Positions 12,585 through 20,229 of a DNA stretch of 64,000 nt are shown piece by piece. The position numbers and the translations under genes were made by a program. Origin of the DNA: Batillaria attramentaria (taxonomy: Eukaryota; Mollusca; Gastropoda; Batillariidae); the NCBI GenBank assembly GCA_018292915.2, contig JACVVK020000094.1:1266501-1330500 (forward strand), in the 5' to 3' direction. The notes under the pieces were generated by a model, which had not been told where the DNA came from, made no database searches, and worked only from the letters and a program-made list of their open reading frames with translations. Position 1 is the stretch's first letter; each line of letters begins with the position of its first letter.

Positions 12585-15500
12585 CAAATGGCACATGAAC
12601 CCCACAGTTTGACACCCAAAGCAGCACATCACAAGACAGCACACTTTTTGTCTGTTTTAAAGCAAATAAAAGGGACAGAAACCACTTAACTTTCACAAAG
12701 GACGGCACGGGTCAATGTTTTGGATTTCGCCTTCCTCAGGACACAAACAAATGGGACATAACTTCAACAAACAAAAGGTAACTCTGCTGACATACTGACA
12801 TACACTTTTTCATTTTTTTAATTTATTTATTAATTTTTTTATTTCCTGCGCCGTATATGTCAGTATGTCAGCAAAGTTACCTTTTGTTTGTTGAAGTTAT
12901 GTCCCATTTGTTTGTGTCCTGAGGAAGGTGAAAGCCGAAACGTTGACCCATGCCGTCCTTTGTGAAAGTTATGTGGTTTCTGTCCCTTTTATTTGCTTAA
13001 CTCGTAACCACTTCGCAGTCATTACCGTTTCCTTTTCTGTTTTTTTTTTTTTAACTTCACAACAGTCGCCAGAGCAAACAGTTTACAAGATTCAAAAACT
13101 GAAATAGTTCAGGAGATACAGCGGTTTGAAGACAGGATGTGCACTGCAGAATGACTGGCGCTAAGGTGCAATGGATATCCACTACCTCATTATCACCTTA
13201 TCTGTGATCTGTATTCTGTGTTAGGCCTGCCCCTCCTTTTTAACTGTTATTCTTAGTGCTTGTTTAACATAGTTTAATGTGAGGCAATGCCAGTGCTTAT
13301 TCCCTTAAATTGTGTTTTAGCCAATGACTGAGTGTGTGAATATGTAGACGTATTTCTATGGTATGTTTGTGTATATCAATTGTGTTTTATTATCAAGAGG
13401 AGCAAAGCAAATTCTTCTTAATTGTAACTAAGAAGCAATAAATCTATCTTATCTTATCTTATCAGCGCTTTAAATTCTACATGCCCGAGACTTACCCACA
13501 GCAGCCATAGCCCCCTCCGGCAGGTTGCCTTCTCGAACACATCTCCCGCGCCAGTATGCAGCCAGCAGTGTCTCCTCACGCGTCATGCAGCCATCAGCGT
13601 AGCCGCAGCAGATCTCCCCTGTTGAGTGACCCAGCATGCCATCAGGGACAATACCCATGTGTTTCAGGATGTCAATCAGTGCCACCTGTAGAATAAACAA
13701 AAACAACAATAAACAAGGAAACTAAGAACAGTACGATCAGACCCCTACAGAGCAGCTACTTAATATTTCTAGGGTGCTAGTAAGTCCGTTTTATTTGACT
13801 GTTTGTGAACACCACCATTAGTAATGTAAGTGGCATGTCAAACGAGGTGTTATGCTGGAATGTCGCTGGAATGTTTTTTGTCATCGGGTGCGTCTTTCTT
13901 ACTTTTCTCTCTAAAAACCTGCAACAGCCAGAAATACCTGTCTAAACTCTTCTTTCCAGAGATTAACACAATATGAACAAAGCAAACACAGAGACAAGCT
14001 AAAGCGTGCAGATAGATGATCCTTAACAGTAAACAAAGCAAAATCTGCGACTGCAGACCTGAGTAGAACAAATTCCAGTGAAAGAGTTGATGGGGTTGTA
14101 GAAGGTTTGATCATCAGCGTTCATCAGCATGTCGTGCAGGTTGAAGCCCACTGTCTTGAGGATAGCATCAGCCTTCATGATGGATGCTCGGAAAATAGGC
14201 AGCTCCAGCATGCGACGACACATGCCTGCCCACTGGGTTCCCATCCCAGAGCACACAAACCAGATAGGTCGATGCTCCTCTGTACATTTCTGCACAGGAA
14301 AGTTAAAGTTCAGAATTACAACTTGGCAGCCCTTTCTCCTCTCTAAATGAGAACTCTCTTTTAATTTAAGTACCGGTATGTTGTACATTCATGCTACCCT
14401 TATTTATTTTCTGGGTTTCATGTGTAAGTCTGCTGTAAGGTGTTCAAGCACAACCAGTGAAAAGAGTGACAGAGTCCTTGGAGTCTTATCTGAGAAATGC
14501 GCCCAGATTGTCTACTTTTACGTGCAATCTTAAACGTTCCTCTTTCGAAAAAGTCTTCCAGTAATTTCCTGTGTCAATAGCTCATCAGTTTCACCAGTGT
14601 GTCCGTGTCCACAGTCTGTAAAATGTGCGCGAGTGTCGGTGAGTGACTGGTGCACTGAGTTTTATTCTAAAGAAATGCGCCATACGAATACCATTTATTA
14701 TTATTATTATTTAAAGGTACAGTTTCCACGTCCAACACACAACACTGCAATGTCCTATGAAAGTACAGTGAAGAAAGTCCACCTCAGCCTGTTTACCTCA
14801 ATGACATCAGTACGTTCCTCTGACTTAGAGTTGATGATTGTGTAGCCGCGGAACGGATGAGAGGTGTGCGGCATGTTGGCGCTCTCAGCCGCCAAAGCCT
14901 GCAGGTCAACATTGTGTGGGTGTTTGTGGAGCGTGTCAAACATGTGCTGCACACTCTCCTCCGTACGCCCAGCATACGTGAACAGTCGACAGCTTTCTGC
15001 GTCTGGATGTGGTGATGTGCGCTGCTGACTGGAGGACCTGGAAAAAAAAATATGCTGTAAGCGACAAATGCTCAGAAAACCCAAACAAAATGTATATTAG
15101 CCAGGGTCAGCAAGACATGGTTGATTTGTGGGCAAGTGACATATTCTACACCAAAGTGAATAACCCCATTGTTAGTGCTTGTGCATGAACTTCACAATGG
15201 TGCACTGTGGGTCCATCACCACCTGTCTCAGTCCCTTCCCTCCTTCATTTGCGGTTATAAGTGAACTATGCGTGAGTAGTACACTGCAAGTACTTTGCTA
15301 GAATCCTTACTTCAGTATGGTGTGTACGTTGGCTCCACCAAAGCCAAAGGAGTTGATGCCGACGATGCCACCATCCCAGCGTTTCCGCTGAGCCACCACC
15401 TGGAGTCGCCCATCCATCAGGCCAGGTATGTCAGGATTGGGGTCCGAGTAATGCAGGTTGGGTGGAAGCAAGCCGTCCTCCATTGCAATCAACACCTTGG

Positions 15501-18500
15501 CCACCGAGGCAAGTCCTTCGCAAAAACAAAAAAATATTAATAAGAACATTAAAATCTTTTTTTCTTTTTTTTTAAATTCATCTTTTTGGGCATATTTATA
15601 GATGTTTACAAGACACATATAAATCAGAACACAAAGAAAGAACATTAAAATCTTACTGAAAATCAGAATTACCCAAAGTGAAGAGCTCAAGGAGATACCA
15701 TTCACTGCTAGTTTTATGTGACTGATGACATGCATGAATTACCTGAGGCTGGTTCAGCATGTCCCATGTTTGACTTCGTAGATCCGATCAGCAGTGGGCC
15801 TTGGCGCCCCTTGCAGAAGACTTCAGTGATAGCGTTTGCTTCCTGCGGATCACCGGCTTTGGTGCCAGTGCCGTGAGCCTCCACATAGGCCACTGTGGCT
15901 GGGCTGATGCAGGCCTCCGAATACACCCTCTGCAGCAGCTGTTTCTGAACCTCTCCAGATGGAAATGTGACACCTGGATACAAGCAAGACATAACTAATA
16001 ACCTGGGATAAGTGGTAGTTGACATATTAGCCAGCAAGCAAGAATGTCTGCTCATTGATTGCATTTATCATGGGAGATTTCAGAGATAGCCAAGCGCCAC
16101 TTGATTACAGACAGATGAAGTCAACCCCAGGGATGAAGATCCAAAACATAAACTGAGGATCTTTACAATATTACCCACCTCTCTCTTTGTTGCCATCTGT
16201 GTTAGTACCAGAATGTACAACAGTGGCGTAAATGCGTTTTGCATCAGCTGCCTTCTGGAGGAATACTGTTGACACAGCTTCACTCCGGACATATCCGTTT
16301 CCTGTGAAGACATACATGCATAAACATTAATAAATGCCACATTTTCATTTTCAAAGGAACACAGAAATATTAACTAACAAATATTTCTTGCAAAATACTG
16401 CTTGAAAAACGAACAAGATGTGACGAAATAGGGAAAATGAAATCACTCTGCTACTATTAATTATTACACATATTACTATTACTATTACTACAACAACTGC
16501 TTGTACTACAGCGCTGGAACAACATATTACAGCAAGAGAATCCACTCACCTGAGGCGTCAAAGGATTTGCACCTGCCATCAGGTGCCAGCATACCCAGCT
16601 GCATGAACTGCATGGAAGATGCAGGTTTGAGCAGCAGGCCAGAGCCCCCGACAATAGCTGCATCACAGTGCCCCATGCGGATACTGTGCAGTGCTTGGTC
16701 CATGGCCAGCAGACTTGATGAACAGGCCGTATCTACTGTGAAACTTGGCCCTGCAACATGCAACATCATAGTCAGACAAACACACAGTGAAACTTAGCGC
16801 TGCCACAGTCAAGCATCAGTGATGCCAGTATCTAGCGCCGGTCTCTTGAGACATCTGTAGGCCTTTCACACTGAGCTCCACACATGCACTACACAGTGTA
16901 AAAAACTCATGGATATCCTCAATACTACTGGAAGAGAGGCTATCACTGGAACTTTCTACAAATGAAACGTGAAAATGAGTATTACATTTCCCTGCATACA
17001 AATATAAAATAAAACACTGTCAGGCAGAAGGACATACATTACACACTCAACAAAATTCACACCGTGTAACAGTGCAGCATTGGAAAAATCTTTTACAAAC
17101 ACATAGTACAAATCACACACTTAAGATTTACAGCACTTGCCTCGGAGGTCAAAGAAGAAAGAAAGCCTGTTTGCAAACATTGCACGGCAGCATCCAGTCA
17201 AGGCATAACCAATGTTCTTCTCTGCATTGGCAGCAAAGGCCTCTGCAGCCTCTGAGAAACTTGCACCAATAAACACGCCTGTCTTTGAACCCCTGAGAGA
17301 CTGGGGATTAACACCTGCAACAAACCAGGACACTTGTTTCAAAAGACAGTGTACAAACTTCGTCAAGTGGAGGAGAGTGTTCTGAAGACAAGGTTAACCT
17401 GCTAAACAAGATGTTCATACTGTACTTTTTTTCTTTTTTTTTTAAAAAAGATTTATCCCTTTATGTTTTTTTGTTGTTTTTTTTCCTATTCCATTACTAC
17501 TCTTGTAAAAAACGAAAGCAGTAGTATAACAAGAAAAACAACTGAACTACAAATTTAACACGACAGTCAACAATTGCCTCCAGAAACAACAAACAGGAAA
17601 TAAAATGAGCAAAGAAAAGAAATAAATGTTCTCAAAGGTGCATCATAGGATGACTTTACCTGCATCAACAATACACTCGTATGTTGTCTCCATGAGCATC
17701 CTGACTTGAGGGTCCATGAGATCAGCTTGTTTGGGTGACACCCCAAAAAAGGACGCATCAAACTTGCTTATGTCCTTCAGTTTGCCCATGCCAGCAGGTA
17801 GACCCATCAAGCCTGTGGGAATAAGTCATGCAAACTGTAAACTGAGGTCCATCAGGAAAATAGCCAAGCTCTATATTCTTCTTCACTGCTAGCTGAGTGG
17901 GTGAACTAGAATCAGCTTGAAACTGTAAATGGTAACTGTAAGATTATCAGTGTTCCCTGTGATTCGAAAATACAAGGGTCCATGGGACCCTCTCTCCATA
18001 TTTTTGAGGGTCCTTTTGTAAATTTGGAGGCTCCATACATAAGATTCTGTCTGCTTCGCATAATGGCACAGCGGAAATGCGATGCTGCAAGTGTTTACTG
18101 CTAGTTCAGATCGCTTTTTCTTCATCGGGTTTCCAGGAGAGAGTTGAAAAAATGCTGTTTGTCACGGCGAGACCAAAAATGTGCGTCCCCTGTGACAGGC
18201 TGTTTTCAAATTTGTGCGTCAATTTAAGAGTTTTGTGGTGTGTAATCGGGAACACTGATAATGTTTATATATATCAGGATGCAAAATCGCCTGGTGGGCA
18301 AGGGTTGTGCACGCACACAGTGCCTGGGTCACCAGGGAATTCCATGGCATGCGGTCAAGGTCAGCAATGAGTTAAGGGGATAACAAATTATATAAGAGGA
18401 GACATCAAAAAATTATTATATATCTCATGGGCCAAAATTTTCAACAACAACAAAAAAAACCTTGGTCAAATCGCAGTAACAAGTTTTGTGTGTGCCCTGC

Positions 18501-18945
18501 ATCTTTGTATCACAGAAGGCAAACAGAACATATGCTGCTCACGCCTGGAGTCAGTGTTTGCAAAACACAATCACATACCCTCTGAAGCCCCAGATCCTTT
18601 GCATCATGTTTTTGGAAGCTGCACTCTGTCTGACATCAGCACTGAAAATTTCTCAGTGACAGGACTTACGCTTTGTCTATTGACTGGTAAAAGTTAATGG
18701 GTACCTGGTGGCCACCGCCGGTCATCTTCTGTGATCATGTCTTCTCCCAGCATGAGATGCTGACGGAATTCCTCCATGTTGTCTGACTCAGGTAGTCGTC
18801 CTGAGATGCCGGAGATGACCACTTCATCAGTTGTCTGGTACACCTGTACCGGAGTGGCTCCCATACTTGGTGTGCTTGCACCTAGCAAGTCTGGGACGGG
18901 CGTTTCATGGGTTCCCGCCTCTTCCTCCATTACTCGCGCTGGCAT
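247..18945 (-). CDS. Animal type I fatty acid synthase or FAS-like polyketide synthase, 3' end beyond window
   Basis: A multidomain cytosolic megasynthase that would build acyl chains from malonyl-CoA. I traced 25 coding exons: 18945-18705, 17812-17660, 17314-17141, 16750-16550, 16301-16179, 15973-15743, 15515-15311, 15037-14797, 14289-14059, 13685-13496, 12265-12036, 11208-10907, 10094-9868, 9472-9317, 8938-8669, 8009-7833, 7428-7064, 6264-5572, 5159-4969, 4145-3994, 3087-2777, 2552-2195, 2055-1933, 1743-1520, 597-247. All splice phases agree, giving 2,040 residues. Domain order matches metazoan FASN: KS, MAT, DH, pseudo-MT, ER, KR; ACP and TE must lie left of base 247. Catalytic residues of KS, MAT and DH and the nucleotide loops of ER and KR are intact. 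The ATG at 18945 gives about 38 residues before the KS core, longer than mammalian FASN, and an acceptor AG sits 8 nt upstream (exon from 18953), so a 5' exon exists. FASN versus animal FAS-like PKS is unresolved. I know of no other plausible family. Confidence 0.93.
774..1177. mobile_element. hAT-like MITE, 404 bp, 6-bp TSD
   Basis: Inserted in the last visible synthase intron. The ends are CAGGGTCCATACAGGT and, reversed, CAGGGTCCGCACAGGT (14 of 16 identical). The flanking 6-bp direct repeat is TTCTCA at 768-773 and 1178-1183. The interior repeats CCATGACTT-type words and has no open frame worth naming. The CAGGG start is typical of hAT; the 6-bp duplication is shorter than the usual 8. Confidence 0.8.
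1322..1367 (-). repeat. 46-bp exact copy of synthase exon 21 inside the last intron
   Basis: These bases are identical to 3035-3080, which is coding sequence near the start of exon 21 (residues around KQCEHAYVN). The identity stops abruptly on both sides. The copy lies in the intron between exons 24 and 25, in the same orientation as the source. Confidence 0.85.
1520..5159 (-). CDS. Synthase exons 19-24: pre-ER linker and enoyl reductase (ER) domain
   Basis: Residues about 1471-1923. The ER reduces the enoyl chain with NADPH. The nucleotide loop SGSGGVGQA (residues 1743-1751) is intact in exon 22 (2552-2195), followed by [10 protein letters not shown] and the catalytic-region motif [12 protein letters not shown] in exon 23. 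The substrate-side block [17 protein letters not shown] is in exon 21. An intact ER favours full reduction, as in true fatty acid synthase, but does not exclude an FAS-like PKS. Confidence 0.9.
3141..3573 (+). mobile_element. tRNA-derived SINE with ATACC tail
   Basis: The head reads like a tRNA promoter, with an A box around GGTCTAGTGGTTAAGG and a B box GGTTCGAGTCC, both pol III type. A conserved body follows, containing a TGTGCACGCTAAAAATCCCA-type core, and the element ends in ATACC repeats. It lies in the intron between synthase exons 20 and 21. A diverged body of the same kind is present at about 46745-46960. Confidence 0.75.
4290..4665 (-). mobile_element. SINE family B copy (tRNA-type head at the high end)
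   Basis: Begins in GCGCTTTACC/AAGCGCCGCG sequence and contains the diagnostic GGAAGCCGGAGTACCCGG block. It ends in GTGGGACTCGAACC, the complement of a pol III B box. Related copies are at 10373, 40680, 46054, 52497 and 62262. The sequence ATTCACCCTAT.TATACCAGG occurs on both sides (about 4251 and 4716). Confidence 0.7.
4646..4806. repeat. Imperfect tandem duplication, period about 98 bp
   Basis: A segment starting CACAGGATC and running through CTGAACAAAGGCTGGAACTG and CTTGATCA occurs at about 4648 and again at about 4746, within the intron between synthase exons 19 and 20. Confidence 0.7.
5406..5449. repeat. (GT)n microsatellite
   Basis: Dinucleotide run in the intron between synthase exons 18 and 19, followed at 5505-5522 by a short TTA repeat. 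Confidence 0.95.
5572..7428 (-). CDS. Synthase exons 17-18: structural core and pseudo-methyltransferase
   Basis: Residues about 1118-1470. Exon 18 (6264-5572, 693 nt) is the largest in the gene and encodes a methyltransferase fold. The glycine-rich SAM motif expected of an active C-methyltransferase is replaced by [12 protein letters not shown], the same kind of decay as in vertebrate FASN, so the fold is read as a non-catalytic scaffold. The later [13 protein letters not shown] and [11 protein letters not shown] blocks align with the FASN pseudo-MT. Confidence 0.85.
6511..6910. mobile_element. PIF/Harbinger-type MITE, exactly 400 bp
   Basis: The terminal inverted repeats start GGCCCGATGCACACGAGCG and match over about 30 bp with one mismatch. 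The flanking 3-bp duplication is TTA at 6508-6510 and 6911-6913. TWA-type 3-bp duplications with GGCC(C/T)GATGCAC ends are characteristic of Harbinger/ISL2EU-like elements. No transposase frame is present. It sits in the intron between synthase exons 17 and 18. Confidence 0.82.
7833..10094 (-). CDS. Synthase exons 13-16: dehydratase (DH) domain
   Basis: Residues about 842-1117. Removes water from the beta-hydroxyacyl chain. The catalytic His918 is in [10 protein letters not shown] (HxxxGxxxxP), split exactly by the exon 13/14 junction. The second catalytic residue, Asp1075, is in FIDLMLQ (DxxxQ). The [14 protein letters not shown] signature of FAS-type DH is in exon 15 (8938-8669). Both halves of the double hotdog are present, so the domain should be active. 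Confidence 0.9.
9187..9241. repeat. (CA)n microsatellite
   Basis: Dinucleotide run in the intron after synthase exon 14. Similar runs are at 8186-8210 and 8617-8655, so three CA tracts fall within 1.1 kb of DH introns. Confidence 0.95.
10158..10383. repeat. Dispersed repeat, copy 1 of an unnamed family
   Basis: Clearly homologous, in the same orientation, to 61336-61563. Shared words include AATACTCTATCTTGA.GATTAGT and TTGTTTACACTTTGC. It lies in the intron between synthase exons 12 and 13. No coding content or terminal repeat identified. Confidence 0.75.
10373..10545 (+). mobile_element. Truncated SINE family B copy, reverse orientation to 4290
   Basis: Complement of the central part of the family: CTCCGAAATTCAAATCGCTG, then TTTATGTCCAGTGTGTGAGA, then GATTCACATGAGCGTG. 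The tRNA-like head is missing. Confidence 0.65.
10556..10866 (-). mobile_element. tRNA-headed SINE (third family)
   Basis: On the minus strand a tRNA-like head starts near 10866 with GTGGTGGTCTAATAGGTAGC (A-box region) and a B box GGGTTCGAGCCC. A body follows with the complement of GGAAAGCCGGATAACCCG, ending in a TTTATTATCCCTTTCGGG-type tail at 10562. It resembles family B in the middle but has a different head and tail. Confidence 0.65.
10907..15037 (-). CDS. Synthase exons 8-12: linker and malonyl/acetyl transferase (MAT) domain
   Basis: Residues about 444-841. The MAT loads acetyl and malonyl units on the ACP. The nucleophilic Ser621 sits in GHSTGE, the catalytic His723 in AFHSYFM, and the arginine that binds the malonyl carboxylate is kept as Arg646 in AAYWRGR. 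The oxyanion-side motif CSGMGTQW is in exon 9 (14289-14059). Vertebrate FASN has Leu where this protein has Thr622, right after the nucleophile. Substrate range (malonyl or methylmalonyl) cannot be told from the sequence alone. Confidence 0.9.
11385..11965. repeat. Two-copy imperfect tandem duplication, period about 265-295 bp
   Basis: Blocks such as AAAGAAAAAGAGGAAAC, CAGCAGCAAACATGTC, AACTGTCCTGCTTGTTTCAC and GTTGGAAAAGTCTCATGCC occur once in each half. The period varies because of unequal A-rich tracts. It lies in the intron between synthase exons 11 and 12. Confidence 0.8.
12525..12582. repeat. (CA)n microsatellite
   Basis: Dinucleotide run in the intron between synthase exons 10 and 11, next to the foldback element. 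Confidence 0.95.
12660..12998. mobile_element. Foldback element with about 143-bp arms
   Basis: The left arm 12660-12802 and right arm 12856-12998 are inverted copies of each other with few mismatches, separated by an AT-rich spacer of about 53 bp. The right arm contains CCTGAGGAAGG...GCCGAAACG, which resembles the CUGANGA/GAAA core of hammerhead ribozymes spread by Penelope-like elements. It is in the intron between synthase exons 10 and 11. Confidence 0.8.
13075..13465 (+). mobile_element. Probable retroelement 3' end with TTATC tail
   Basis: Non-coding sequence ending in GAAGCAATAAATC followed by TTATC repeats up to 13464. This arrangement is typical of a LINE or SINE 3' terminus. No reverse transcriptase frame is left, so the family is unknown. 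Confidence 0.4.
15311..18945 (-). CDS. Synthase exons 1-7: ketosynthase (KS) domain
   Basis: Residues about 38-443 of the synthase. The KS condenses the growing chain with the extender unit. The nucleophile is Cys199 in DTACSSS (exon 4, 16750-16550). The two histidines are His331 in EAHGTGT and His369 in SNMGH (exon 6, 15973-15743). The block ends with the [11 protein letters not shown] motif typical of animal FAS. The N-terminal [13 protein letters not shown] block aligns with the start of vertebrate FASN, so the residues before it are an extension or alternative start; a second in-frame Met lies five residues in. The intron after exon 3 uses a GC donor. Confidence 0.93.
17140..17141 (-). 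other. GC-AG intron donor after synthase exon 3
   Basis: The minus-strand junction reads CCGAG then GCAAGT. Only this position restores the reading frame into the exon starting at 16750 (DLRG then [12 protein letters not shown]). It matches the strong AG|GCAAGT consensus of the minor class of GC-AG introns. All 23 other introns traced within this coding region use GT. Confidence 0.85.
17948..18257. mobile_element. hAT-like MITE candidate, 310 bp
   Basis: The ends are CAGTGTTCCC in inverted orientation (10 bp perfect), a common hAT terminus. No matching target duplication is visible (GATTAT on the left, ATAATG on the right), so the boundaries or the flanks have decayed. It lies in synthase intron 1. 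Confidence 0.5.
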
Positions 18946-20195
18946 TCTTTGATCTGTGTGACAGCAGGGAAAAACGTAGTGTTAGTAGGAACTCACAAAC
19001 ACCTGAATATCCCAAAATAAAAAAAAAACCAACAACAAAAGACCATGACCAATGCTGTCATCTGGACTGGATCCTATCCTGTCGCTTCATTTCTGGCCAC
19101 ACCGATACCAGCAGTAACAGACAAGCCAGCGGAACCAGCCACACCAGCAGTTCAGTGTCTCTGAAGACACTAATGACCATCTACAAAACTACAATGAAGT
19201 CATACACTGTACCCAGTAACAACTGTCACAGTGCTTTTGCATACTGGCATCATTGAAACTGAAGTCAATGAGAAACCAATGCTGGAAACGCTCTGTCACT
19301 GAGCTGAACTCATTTTCACACTGTAAGATGGTATGACTTGTTCTCTCATCAGTATCTCCCTTTTGGTGTGGGTGAGTTTAGCCATAAAAAAGGAAAGGAT
19401 GACTGTGACATGAACACCTTACATGCTACACCAATAGGGCAAACTGCAACGAAGTCCAAATGACTTTCTGGCGAAACCCTAAACACATCACTTTCTGATG
19501 TCCTAAGAGCCCATGAAAACTGTGAAAAGGCGTAAGATTTTTAATCATCAAAAATACATCAAGAGACCTGAAAACTGCAATAATTTCACTTAAAATTATT
19601 CTCCTATGGAAGTTTCCTCCTGGGGAAAAACCTGAAAACACCAGCGAAGGTGATTATCAGTGATAATGATTTTGGTGTCTCATCTGCTTACCTACTGGAA
19701 GTTTCCAATCATGTTCAAGTCAAACTCTTTAAAGTTAACTGTCGGCTTGCAGGCGTCCAACCTATGGAAGATAGCCAGCTATACCAACCACTGAAGCTGC
19801 TTATATTTGGTCACACCACCCGAGTACTCCCATACTAAAGTTTGCATACCGCTTGTCAAACCAAAGGGTGTGCGTGTGTGTGCGTGTGGTGTGAGTGCGT
19901 CAGTGTGTGTGTGTGTGGGGGGGGGGGGATATGCCTGGTCAGCTGTCCTGAAACTGAGGTCATGGTAGCCCCCACTCCCCATCCACCCCTCGGCCGCCTT
20001 GTGGTGGCCTTCTCTTGCAGCTGCCTACTCAGCTAGGGGATATAAAATGATAGCTGTATGGCCTGATACTGTAGTTGAATGACCTCGCCAAAGCACCCCC
20101 AGCTCGAGGCCGTGCCGCACATGTGACACGCATGACTGACCTAACAGTGAGACCGCAACATGTACTGCGTTTTGCATGTTTGTTGTCCGCTATCG

Positions 20196-20229
<34 letters not shown>

